Assembly (NCBI GenBank): GCA_002722955.1
Contig: PBMZ01000055.1
Coordinates: 1-58,525 of the forward strand
Direction: 5' to 3'
Length of the DNA stretch: 58,525 bases
Source of the DNA: Planctomycetaceae bacterium
Lineage (GTDB): Bacteria > Planctomycetota > Planctomycetia > Planctomycetales > Planctomycetaceae
This document shows positions 56,001-58,525 of this stretch, in pieces. Within the stretch, counting starts at the first letter, position 1. The number at the start of each line of letters is the position of its first letter. The notes under the pieces were generated by a model. It ran no database searches. It was not told where the DNA came from and saw only the letters and a program-made list of their open reading frames with translations. A program made the translations under genes and the position numbers.

Positions 56001-58525
56001 ACACGGCGTCGGACTTTGGCATGGCGACGCTCAACGTAACTGACGACGTCAACTTGAACACCAACGTGACGACGACTGGTTTTGTCAACTTCGTCGACCA
56101 AGCTGTGGTTGGCGCCAACGTTTCTGTGTCTGGCCAAGGCCTTCAATTCCAGGGTGACATCAACTCCAGCAACGGCAACACGTTCGCGTTGACATTGGAT
56201 AGCGGCGCTGGAGGGTTGGACTTGTTTAGCGCTGTGGGTGCTACTGATCGTCTGAGTTCTCTGACAACACGCGGTACAGGTCCAGCCAGGATTGCGAACA
56301 ACGTCTTTTTGAACGGGGCGTCGGCTGATTTCCAGAATCCTGTCTTGATATCCGGTACGGTGACAATCGATGAGGCGGGAAGTGGAGATGTTCGGTTCCA
56401 ATCGACCATTGATAACGCGTCGGCTGGCAACTTGACGGTCAGCCTGAATGGTGGTGCAGCTGATTTTGAAGGCGACGTCGGCGTCACGTCGGCTCTTGAT
56501 GTGCTGTCGATCTTCGGAGCCACTCGAATTGATACTAGCTCCATTACAACGACGGGCAATCAGCTCTATAGTGGCGCGGTGACGACTCAAGATGGCAGCG
56601 TGACGTTGACTGGTGCCGATGTGTTGGCGGGTTCGGGTGTTGACTCGTTCGCTGGACAACGAACTCAGTTGACGATCAATGCCAGCGGTACAACTTCGTT
56701 GGGCAATGTGGGAACCACCGAACGGATTGGTTCGTTGACCACGGATTCAGCGGGCCGAAGCCACTTGGGTGGCACCATTCTGTTGGATGGCAGTACGGCG
56801 ACGTTCAATGATCCCGTGTTGTTGCTGAGCGACTTGACCGTGGACGAAGATGGCACGGGAGATGTGTCGTTCAACAACACGATTGATAGCACGACCGGCC
56901 AGCAGTTCTTCTTGAATGTTGATGCCAATGGTGGCAACGTTAACTTCGCTGGTGCGATTGGTAGCGATGATTTAGGTAACGACTCGAACGACACGGGTAT
57001 CGGACAACTGAACGTCACGCAATCTGGCAACACGACGATCTCGGATTCTGTGTTGGCCACAGCGGTGACGGTTTCGGCAAACAACAACATTACGCTGAAC
57101 GGCGCGGGCGCGGATGTCTCGACTGGTAACTTTACCGCGACATCTGACAGCGATGGCAACGGCAATGGCCAATTCCAAATCAACGATGCGGCCGGTTCCG
57201 TTTCGACATCCGGATCGAATGTGACAATCGAGTCGTCGGCGATCGACTTGCAAGGAACCATTGATGCCGGTGCCGGTGTCATCACATTGCGACCTTCAAC
57301 GGCCGGATCATCAGTCGGTCTCGGCGGTGGCGCAGGTAGTTTTAATCTGAGCGACAGCGAACTGCTGACGTCTCTGAGCAGCACCAGCTTGGTGAACATT
57401 GGTCGAGAGGATTTGTCGGGCGATATCAACGTTGATGCCTTGAATTACTCGGCTGAAAACTACGACTTGAAACTCTCAGCCGGAGCTGGCAGCACGACGT
57501 CGATCGATGGCGCTCTCAGCGTTGGTGCCAACGATTTCCTAATCGATCCGCCAACTCGAATCGACGTTGATGCCGCGATTTCGACCACGACCGGCAATGT
57601 ATTCTTGGAAGCCCTTCGAGATATCGTTGTCAGTTCGACCATTCAAACGAACTCGGGCGACATCAACTTGCTGGCCAATCGACATGCCTCGGCAACAACT
57701 GGAAGTTTCGATGGAATTCGAGTGACCGGTGCAGTGAATTCGACGACCGGCAACATCGTCATCAGTGGTCGTAGTGGCGATGGCAACAACACGGGTGATA
57801 TTGGTGTCGATATCACCGGCAATGTGCAGAACACAAACGGTTCGATCACAATTGATGGCGAGGGCAATGGTACAGGCAGCAGTGTCGGCGTTCACATCAG
57901 TGGAGCTTCAGGGTTGGTCCAGAATGCAAGTGGCACGGTTACCGTCAACGGCGATGGCGGTGACGGTGGCGTGATGAATTACGGTGTTCATGTAGAAAAC
58001 GGGGCCAAGATTCGCACGTCGTCGACGGGCGATCTAATAGTTGACGGCACTGGTGGTGCTGGAACGAATCAAAACTTTGGAGTCTTTGTCACGGGTGCTG
58101 GCTCGGAGCTCTCGATCGTTTCCGGTGTCGTCACGGTGACGGCAACAGGTGGTAATGGCAGCGGCAACGCCAACGTTGGCTTGCAACTGACGTCTGGCGG
58201 CAAGATCGCTTCGAACGACATCACTAACTCTGGCACGGGGATTGTCGTCAACGCGATCGGTGGTGGCGGTTCCAGTGATGGTCACGGTTTCAACTCCGCA
58301 AGCGGCGGCGAGGTCACGGCAGTTTCACGGGACGTTTCGATTGTTGGTAGCTCGACAAATGGTCGCGCCATCCAAGTCGGTAGCGGCTCGACGGTAGCAT
58401 CAACGGGAGCCGGCAACTTGCTGTTAGCAGGTACTCCAGACATTCGAGTGCTTGGCAACGTCGGCTCGGCAACAGCGACAGGCGATATTGATCTGAACAC
58501 GGATTCGCTTGAGTTGAGTGGAACG
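35033..58525 (+). CDS. Giant exported repeat protein (CSLREA/beta-helix, SdrD-B/VCBS, propeller), partial
   Basis: One frame runs from the ATG at 35033 to the right edge without a stop: 7,831 codons, C-terminus not seen. I checked the frame at intervals and it is the same throughout. The N-terminus is basic and ends in ALEDRTLLA (about residues 41-49), like the planctomycete LEPR-XLL-type N-terminal motif, instead of a standard signal peptide. Domains in order: six CSLREA-type beta-helix modules (to about 45,100); six SdrD-type B domains alternating with VCBS/FG-GAP calcium-site repeats (to about 52,800); an unknown beta domain; an RTX-like segment; a lactonase-like propeller; and repetitive beta structure. 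Probably a surface adhesin or structural exoprotein. Neighbouring genes give no secretion partner. Confidence 0.9.
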   Translation, partial: MLFTPWLSTLRNSIRNRRKPGRVSRSEIRRRQKALSRLIEALEDRTLLATFNVTTFTDVVDGGDDVLSLREAITAANQNTEADTINLLAGTYQMTIDGSGENANASGDFDVTDKFGVTFAGAGMTSTIIDASGLRTVDRVFDLRGTGMVTFQDLTITNGSVETGGGGGILSDGQSVDLNRVVLSNNSATGSGVDGQGGGFRAMKTGFATYNITDSLLVNNIGNISGGAISIENGNFTIRRSNLNNNDATNGDGGAIHVQGTGITLDVEDTGFDSNTGGTGGALNVSPFAGTDANVSLSRTAFTNNDGGNGGAIRMGASMGMMMIMNSTISGNTASGAGGGVSFQGGTNTVVNTTISNNSGDAGGGVEHILAGTSTTFTNSIIAGNSANTGDDFINFGGTPTSGGNNLVGVADGPPVFFDMMNNDRTGVNAATIIGTLQDNGGFTLSHNPIDGGLAIDTGSPAPFMEGDVAQRREPRFLDGDGDGSFVPDIGAIEFLGNNAVLVDSSADLVDANIGDGNVASAGGERTLRAAIQEANASSIDTIVLTDGTYFLDLAGNDEDSSATGDLDITSNLDIIGPGPSTTIDGTPLSNDRIIDIRNGADVNFRGFNITGGQALDTSQNGGGTRINSGSAVTFHTVDHFANRANNDGGAIFIDSGSSLDITGGGFSGNMAGDIASPEATDEGGTIFNRGTLTIMPNNGSGVFISRSSATGRGGAIFNDTGAVANFDGLNISSAHAEDTAGAIHNLGTMTITSSLPSPSTISGFIFAQNNGTGAIVNAGVLSLDNVSLDGGGSSMGGVGGIESSGTLTVTNSFINASSGGDAGGIRVTGGTASISNTTFDNNQALMTHGGAIRGTGTVTVTGSTFNFNLAALDGGAIAIEPGGNFTVDSSSFVDSMANRFGGAIKNDGTLTLTNSAIDSSQANVAGGAGGGIYNTGTATISNSSFTNNTSTAAGNTGGGIFIAGGSGNVSISDSTISSNMSGAGGGINIAGQGGSVSLSSVTITENSANGPGGGIQDLGGGLSLFNTVVANNGETSVDDISTVGAVTSNGFNFIGIGPVPGLVNGMSNDVVGSDVAPADAMLDVLDQRGIFRVHSPLLNSPLIDSGSNVGVSQFDNLGVTRILDGPDADRIKTIDRGSVEFGSFHVTSTVDEVDSSPGNGRAISAQGNRTLRAAIQESNALAGDNVIILPIGDYSIGIAGRDEDLAATGDFDIRDTVGDLTIHGAGSATTIVRGASMDRVFDVRPSSLFVLDGVTVREGSVFETADDARGGGIRIANTATTTIRNSVITDNNINAASGATGTPGELGVGGDGTPGGNGGDGFHAFGAGVFNEGLTTLENVTVSSNLARAGNGGDGGMGGDGDTGSDGGDGGLGGAGGDVRGAGIYNSFNGILTLTNVNVDANTALGGFGGLGGDGGNGDVNGGNGGDGGDGGSIDGGGVSNDGGVLTIDGGKISTSTLTGGAPGMAGFGGSGNTQAGNDGSAGAPSGTRGGGLSNLGGTVTVNLTSFSDNTAFQGAGIYNLSGTLNIEEASISSNTASDLGGGLFNLFGTVNATRILIDENTAADGGGLFNSNGTVNLESSTISGNMATATGGGIRNDSNASTVTNLANVTITNNTANDGGGVEVPGASAVNVFNTIIAGNTGLNSNPDVRGTFNSGGNNLIGDAGTSAGFTEGANADQVGNSGTPKDPGITPLGNFGGPTRTHALLATSIAIDAGQAPQGPPNGMFDQRGAGFARVLDGDNSGAATTDIGSFEFGTLNVNSTIDAPDANIGDGLVADAAGNATLRAAIQEANALAGDQIIVLGAGTFNLTLTGTGENVAATGDLDIVNGGITIVGIDPENTTINGNAIDRVFHVLDGARLDVQDLTIMDGEITTTDTGGAIRVEGSGILNGTNLRVRANNAQSGAGLGVAGTSVTTLTDVDFVSNIATRDGGGIFANGNSVVNLVRGNVLFNQALGIPPTAGSGGAVFLTDSATLNVDGTNFDNNTALIRGGAIATSSGSVNVSNATFSNNFATFGGADGGAIFVGGTGHLDVLNTTFTNNSAAEFGGAIAFDSSNDGVILHSRITGVGATFGGGIFHGGDSELEVGFTTIDGGMVSFGGGIFVDGINAPNNELDLHDSTISNIIAGGAAGGLFNRNGESTIRNTTFSGNTGSSEGGAIRNNNGTVLIVHSTITNNTGVGINNSGGMVTVGNSIIAQNTLGSSDPDVSGTFTSLGFNIIGDSGNATGFAPSVNFDFVGDAQTPFNPDIGPLQDNGGSTFTHALNISSPARDRGSLLANPRTDQRGVPRDGQVDVGAFEFSNAFIVNTTADTVDANPGDGVAADTMGKTSIRAAIQESNALAGRQTIVIPFGVYNLAISGANEDLAATGDLDITDDVLIVGDGNGATIDGQQLDRVFDVQSGANATIRRVTAQNGQVFGQDSLDGAGGGIRVFGNLTLGTSAVINSSAQEHGGGIAVSLGSLTLEDSSVNTNATDGTGGGIYNAGGVVTLRRTTVSGNTANSPTVGGGGIRNDAGFLNVLDRSVISGNTAINFGGGIHGTQDVTVDASTINNNTALQGGGIYGDLGVSISLNDSTIDSNTANQDGGGIFTGTGFVTTNRSTISNNMATADGGGLRLGPGSTGTFSNTTISGNSAMDGGGIWNDPGGTLTFVHSTVAANAATGTGGGILNSAGGIATVSNSIIADNTASMGPDVFGTFVSTGQNVVERNDGSMGFVDGDNDDIVGTNAAPEDAMLDPLAHNGGRTRTHALQAGSPAIDLVDDGSNLNIDQRRGPRPQEMASDAGSFEFGVNAVFVDSTADAIDPNVGNGDAISTNGQVTLRSAIMETGSAGGGIIVLPQGTYQFDLTGPNEDLGAAGDLDITGNITILGAGNINTIIDARDFDRVFEVLSDATLSLSDLTVTNGNTFTSTVQDGGAIRAFGESTLNLTNVVVSESLANGDGGGIHADDAILNITNGAITGNSARGSRGGGLVSTGLMNMATLTNVAISNNSAGLEGGGVYNADGSITITGGSITGNNTMQSSCGLHNLNGQATVDGTVIDNNLSLGAASGGGIKNEGTSALLNLNNATITNNVTGGLGGGLYNFNEATANVTNSTFSGNLGNSGGGGVANETDAILNLTNSTLSGNTTSNTGGGLLNRGSATATLVNVTITENKSRDVSTPGGGIDTRVGATTNLFNTIVAGNVGDGDLAGMVTSNGNNLIGDIGSSTGVDDGVNGDIAGGDGGVVITAATNTTPIQITSTGHGLVTGDRVYISGVTGNTNANGTFNITVIDNDTFSLDGSSGNATFRGSALARILVDPLLQSLADNTGPTQTHRLLPGSPAIDTGNNTGAPATDQRGIARPVGPNVDIGSLELFFGQATGIKFNDLDGDGVQGMGETGLPGVTVFVDLDNDGIFDNGEPSAVTALDGTYTINLIPSGQRSIVEIVPNGFRQTAPVAQGLPFDIAAVPVTVATSTVPTSFLVQDLNGDGRDDVAVAHAGTDDVIVYLSDNQGNLNAQPAISVGAVPNSIIAVDLTNDGQVELITANTGSNNISVLTNLGGGNFTSAVNFATANGPTSLTQVNVNGDAFNDIVVASDTTNTITAFLGDGMGGLTAEPSFVFAVGVGDSPRGITAADFDNNGTGDVIVSNTDSGTVTVMLNLGGGAFDVSFTTTVGTTPEYIVADDLNGDMLPDVVVSNQDSDSISVLLNTGIGMFDRTDINVGPEISGLDLGDYDDDGNIDIAVERADTGTLQILRNDGSGAFSIALVVNSGGSGVVDLALANFDDDDLSDVFSLKTGVENFTILRNLNQSDRVTINPGQTEIVEAFGNQELATITGIKFNDNINVNGIQDAGELGIGGIQIFVDYNGNEVVDPGEPSTFTAADGTYTLTGVIPGFVAVSEILPANTTPTTSLMNGFGATENTGAFNVGANSVSFDFDGDGDLDLAVLGTAVELFRNVGNGQFQFVRSMLAGNSPTTIVAADFDGDLLPDLAVANNGSTAVSLFFNEGQGDFSTEIVAFQTGVGPRQLAAGDLDGDGDADLVVPNLLESTLTIAFNVDDGRFGAPVTIGGIVSPRAVTIGDFNRDGFGDIAATVDSDRDDIHILLNDGKNVFANGQILDSGGVDPRDIKFGDVDSDGDFDLVASLASSNAVGVYLNDGTGTFAAPMTFATQGSPGSVTLSDVNGDNQLDILVSNSTSGTISLFANDGFGSFFSAVNVPVGQGTVADIPGTIHVGDFTGDTDRDIVVVNGGTDLISLLRAQNGVNFTIAQAGQTATSVRFGNVALSAVEGTKFNDIDRDGIRDGFEPALENFTIFLDLNDNEILDPGEPTTLTDDNGFYRFDNVPPASSTMPFLIVGEVNQQGFMPTTPIELDFDTVVPFDTVVPFGTGQNPQGIELADLNLDGLLDAVVANFADDTISIGLNTGAGGLQLSTTEAVGDGPDSVSIGLLNNDMFPDVVVTNRTDGTVSVKFGDGAGGFSSTQTLTAGSLPTSSVLADLNGDGGLDISVANIGSNNVTVFLNNLAGGFNAGANFAAGSQPTDIAAADVDQDNDLDLVVSNGLASGTVSTLANSGAGTFSAPTSFAVGDAPVAVAAEDFNGDGFVDVATANQNSGDISLLISQGGGAFSSAINLLTNAGGPADLGAADFDRDGDIDIAVSHGTTELVIFRNTGDGLTGESFIANNSNNALAIGDVDNDNLLDIVITDTSGNFANVVVNDTLFSHEVSLQPGLLGFGLDFGNFATPATISGVKFADVDGDGVRLPGGVFANATTDRNTGGAVVVEFQSTIAGPDGNLQRVVINESDLGNGAQATVSILGTQVTVTVNNNATTPTTAQQLVDAVNGDPVASILVVASILNGDPSTDVATAGTNETLILNGAGELGIGGVTVFLDENNNGQFDSLPGVNEQQQVQLSGFPTGGTFTLTFDGQTTAPIAFNASNAAVQTALESLSNINAGDVSVLGGPLPAFALTIDFLNNLGQMDVPELIVDGSNLFPPFEPPAEVTTNFQGAVPRMERSEVTDIMGNYTFANVPALNEVVVREIVPAGFRQTGPMRFELAPQQTFFAGSGPETTVTGDFDNDGNIDVVTVNQNSNSISFLPGLPDGGLLAPVDIAVGNQPSDAVAGDFNGDNNLDLIVTNGGDNNISILLGNGNATFNSSTLALGFSPDLIKAAQLDGNSNLDVVITPGSGSNVTVLFGDGAGAFPTTAMLAAEPGVNDVAIGDFDGVNGNDIAVANSSSGSFTVLLNQGGGSFAGNNVSIGGRPTNLATGDYDVDSVLDLIIVDDETNIVNPFLGNGNGTFTFDQGFVFADEVEEIEVEEITVADVNGDGIVDGILALEDGGEVGVFLNDGVNFNVTLERFRTFDVGREPAGISIVDLNGDGQQDIITANFLDNSISVLGGASGTFVLQPPAGATIANRDFGNLELATITGTKFIDRNQNGIQDLEDDPLPGVTVFLDFNRNGNLDPNEPFQVTDTNGNYIFANVDPLKTVTVAEIVPNNFIQTAPVFGVATDFRVNVQPRHLTAADFDRDGDLDLVTANRISNDISILENNGTGFYTNRQDLITMGGAPNFVQAADLNGDMFDDLVVANFGGDNVSVFLNDGMGSLVFSSTFDASLGGDEASVVIADFDGVNGLDIATANQNAGTVGILLNDGIGNFSPGGEIAAGSSPAQIAAGDFNNDTNVDLVVSNQINSEVNVLLGNGNGTFGAANAFVAPGFAFALAVEDYSGDMIDDIAVTDFGGDTVSVLISNGNGTFAAPATFDVGNGPLGLTAIDLDGDLDFDLASSNNISGNVTLLINDGTGSFAPASSNPNFSTGTQSYGIVAGDFDGDGRIDLATANEGADSVSVLFNTPGTHTIGLSAGETRGLVDFLNFPLDATISGKKFLDIDENGLLDAGEPGLDGFLIYADLNDNGIFDLGEPSAITDPNGDFTILGVPSERGVKVREIQQPDFAATSFPSAILFDVFDDNSIAADFTIVNPFGNSSVVEQNQRIELTNGGYLVTTNDVNPLIDGPLDITGRFTFNDASGADADIFTIATRSDAVPASGTGDVSNGLTFQLDGSGILRIVRRDNEVDTVIAITSLDVNVNEVFDFIVTDDGLNISFEVFQVGGDNTTASLSAQDSTVFGSNKIVFHNREETGGTTEVGLLDDVTIVTHTPNFFVAANDNFTNVDFGNRQLPATLMVDGGAGDDDVIIQRNGLFFEVFDNVVSQVIASRLVAKTTDIVVNGDDGNDTVTITTTGGPIDVPITTTGGNGFDNVNIEDVNNLADQSVSVNGSVVSFDSTVISHSDFEQLDLRFGAGNQTLTVQGNIPVGARFDLGLGADDRLTLLGGAAADNDVTLSRNQILSMSNTSELFGVEKVTVDFTQGGANSITVNQDFIGSFDVSAFGDGTGDSLFAQTLTGPQDQRVVLSSGNIQLIEQANNLSFVEAELDGVNGVEGLNVISDLVVSPDSRFLYSISSGDSALSTFMIDNATGELNLISSLRDDTASNNPGPVDLGIGFAKALTISPDGRFLYGLGTSSDNSIGVFSRDESTGLITSSQILNQGVNGVDRLNVPEDISISPDGRHAYVTARNGLSLSLFDRDVASGDLAFVALQDSGLPSFPTLVEVAPDGRHVYMLGGDNSISTYSRDAVSGALTFVSKVTDGVNGVDGLQGPTGLAISPDGLSVYATSTLESSLTAFSRNTSTGELTFIEIEQQNVNGVSGLLAASEVSVSPDGERVYATSANPGNVTVFLRNTTTGEVTFLETQTDDVNGVNGLSFASGVTSTPNGRFVYGSGGASDFGIAAFRRDTRLQVLTSGFTTTSLNTSNGDDLVQAFLGGLNDVNIDTGVPGGGDEVQDLFVSAQSGTFTLAFDGQTTAAIAFNATATAVQAALEALPNIGTGNVLATGGPLDQAPVSITVTGALANTNVSELILDGAGLGIGPAFVTTIVDGMPATGLNDRVDFIDNATNSTVNISGNTVVQGGTTTLTNVEDVNLTVQDGTIIVDGATSALASTDVTLSAPGAGKSIDFVNTASDFGMATLNVTDDVNLNTNVTTTGFVNFVDQAVVGANVSVSGQGLQFQGDINSSNGNTFALTLDSGAGGLDLFSAVGATDRLSSLTTRGTGPARIANNVFLNGASADFQNPVLISGTVTIDEAGSGDVRFQSTIDNASAGNLTVSLNGGAADFEGDVGVTSALDVLSIFGATRIDTSSITTTGNQLYSGAVTTQDGSVTLTGADVLAGSGVDSFAGQRTQLTINASGTTSLGNVGTTERIGSLTTDSAGRSHLGGTILLDGSTATFNDPVLLLSDLTVDEDGTGDVSFNNTIDSTTGQQFFLNVDANGGNVNFAGAIGSDDLGNDSNDTGIGQLNVTQSGNTTISDSVLATAVTVSANNNITLNGAGADVSTGNFTATSDSDGNGNGQFQINDAAGSVSTSGSNVTIESSAIDLQGTIDAGAGVITLRPSTAGSSVGLGGGAGSFNLSDSELLTSLSSTSLVNIGREDLSGDINVDALNYSAENYDLKLSAGAGSTTSIDGALSVGANDFLIDPPTRIDVDAAISTTTGNVFLEALRDIVVSSTIQTNSGDINLLANRHASATTGSFDGIRVTGAVNSTTGNIVISGRSGDGNNTGDIGVDITGNVQNTNGSITIDGEGNGTGSSVGVHISGASGLVQNASGTVTVNGDGGDGGVMNYGVHVENGAKIRTSSTGDLIVDGTGGAGTNQNFGVFVTGAGSELSIVSGVVTVTATGGNGSGNANVGLQLTSGGKIASNDITNSGTGIVVNAIGGGGSSDGHGFNSASGGEVTAVSRDVSIVGSSTNGRAIQVGSGSTVASTGAGNLLLAGTPDIRVLGNVGSATATGDIDLNTDSLELSGT
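35178..45100 (+). repeat. Six CSLREA-type modules with parallel beta-helix repeats
   Basis: Each module opens with a motif like TLRAAIQEANALAG and closes with a DQRG...DIGAFEF-type signature. The LR of each opening motif begins at 35237, 36614, 38546, 40388, 42026 and 43490, giving lengths of about 1,377, 1,932, 1,842, 1,638, 1,464 and ~1,600 bp. Between opening and closing signatures are many short beta-helix rungs of the type SNNTA...GGGI, resembling right-handed pectate-lyase-like helices and chlamydial Pmp repeats. This is the N-terminal stalk of the giant protein. Confidence 0.85.
39070..39480 (+). repeat. Glycine-rich PGRS-like stretch in module 3
   Basis: Within the third CSLREA module the protein becomes very rich in GGxGGxGG (for example GGDGGMGGDGDTGSDGGDGG and GGFGGLGGDGGNGD). 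It is similar in composition to PE-PGRS or collagen-like sequences. It is an expansion inside a beta-helix module and is absent from the other five modules. Confidence 0.7.
48086..48121 (+). repeat. 18-bp perfect tandem duplication
   Basis: TTCGACACGGTTGTCCCC occurs twice head to tail (48086-48103 and 48104-48121), duplicating six residues (FDTVVP) in the reading frame of the giant protein. It is a recent slippage-type event that keeps the frame. Confidence 0.9.
50891..50920 (+). repeat. 15-bp perfect tandem duplication
   Basis: GAAGTTGAAGAGATA occurs twice head to tail, giving EVEEIEVEEI in the giant protein. In frame and identical, so recent. Confidence 0.9.
52840..53480 (+). other. Unassigned beta-rich domain of the giant protein
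   Basis: After the last B domain comes a region of about 200 residues with LamG-like features (NGLTFQLDGSGILRIVRRD, FDFIVTDDGLNISFEVFQ). No sure family. It differs from the surrounding repeats and has no calcium motifs. Confidence 0.4.
53500..54220 (+). other. RTX-like acidic Gly/Asp segment of the giant protein
   Basis: MVDGGAGDDDVIIQRNG and NGDDGNDTVTITTTGGP resemble calcium-binding RTX nonapeptide repeats (GGxGxDxx), but only two or three copies are seen. The rest up to 54220 is beta-rich with periodic acidic turns (LGLGADDRLTLLGG). Confidence 0.5.
54225..55345 (+). other. Lactonase-like beta-propeller of the giant protein
   Basis: Repeats of SPDGRFLYGL-type strands with intervening linkers DGVNGVEGLN, QGVNGVDRLN, DGVNGVDGLQ, QNVNGVSGLL and DDVNGVNGLS. 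This is the pattern of six or seven blades of a YVTN/6-phosphogluconolactonase-type propeller. Probably binding rather than catalysis in this setting. Confidence 0.75.
55370..58525 (+). other. C-terminal repetitive region of the giant protein (partial)
   Basis: About 1,050 residues to the window edge, Gly/Ser/Thr/Asn-rich and low in Cys, made of irregular beta-strand repeats (TTTGNVFLEALRDIVVSSTI, NSGDINLLANR). They resemble filamentous-haemagglutinin-like or autotransporter beta-helices. A segment FTLAFDGQTTAAIAFNATAT (near 55510) repeats a copy near 49730. No anchor or secretion signal is visible before the edge. Confidence 0.55.

Noticed and set aside
35800..58500. Many long minus-strand open frames across the giant gene
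   Set aside because: They arise from the codon bias and Gly/Asn/Asp/Thr-rich repeats of the plus-strand protein. Their products are Pro/Ser/Val-rich low-complexity chains without domains, starts or ribosome-binding sites.

Overview
The window looks like a chromosomal segment of a marine-type planctomycete (Planctomycetota, most like the Pirellulales). The evidence is the protein families present: a PSD1-type protein (planctomycete cytochrome c, DUF1549, LamG, DUF1553), two DUF1501 proteins with twin-arginine starts, two formylglycine-type sulfatases, a DUF1570 protein, a PQQ-propeller/LamG fusion, and one enormous exported protein whose N-terminus carries a planctomycete-style 'LExRxLL' motif. 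No rRNA, tRNA, CRISPR array, phage or insertion sequence was recognised.

Layout. 1-3920 (minus): PSD1 gene followed by an overlapping DUF1501 gene that runs off the left edge. 4148-5200 (plus): recA. 5209-7588 (minus): GT4 glycosyltransferase then M24 peptidase. 7741-10142 (minus): secreted QW-type toroid protein with a CxxCH motif, and a secreted hypothetical protein. 10329-11523 (plus): a DUF1570 metalloprotease-like gene broken by a +1 frameshift. 11644-13074 (plus): sulfatase. 13179-17856 (minus): PQQ/LamG protein, SAM hydrolase (DUF62), small hypothetical. 18083-19073: two genes that converge and both lose their 3' ends at one point. 19173-21734 (plus): YbgC-like thioesterase and DUF2079 membrane protein. 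21887-24885 (minus): methyltransferase and NfeD-type membrane protease. 25180-28924 (plus): DUF1501, SDR dehydrogenase, secreted helical-repeat protein. 28928-30019 (minus): glycerol dehydrogenase. 30263-31542: a decayed Ser/Thr kinase gene fused to the tail of a flavin monooxygenase gene. 31614-33092 (plus): second sulfatase. 33162-33731 (minus): zinc-ribbon membrane protein. 33732-35032: 1.3 kb without a recognisable gene. 35033-58525 (plus): one reading frame of at least 7,831 codons, still open at the right edge.

The giant protein is the dominant feature, about 40% of the window. Its order is: basic N-terminus with LEDRTLL motif; six CSLREA-type modules with parallel beta-helix repeats; six SdrD-type B domains alternating with VCBS/FG-GAP repeat blocks at a period near 1.36 kb; a beta-rich domain; an RTX-like acidic Gly/Asp stretch; a lactonase-like beta-propeller; and further repetitive beta-structure. 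It is probably a cell-surface or released adhesin-like protein.

The other genes fit a particle-associated lifestyle: sulfatases, secreted cytochrome and quinoprotein-like proteins, and surface-glycan enzymes. There is no single obvious operon-level pathway. Several loci show decay: a frameshift, a double 3' truncation and a fused pseudogene. Short inverted repeats are scattered between genes.
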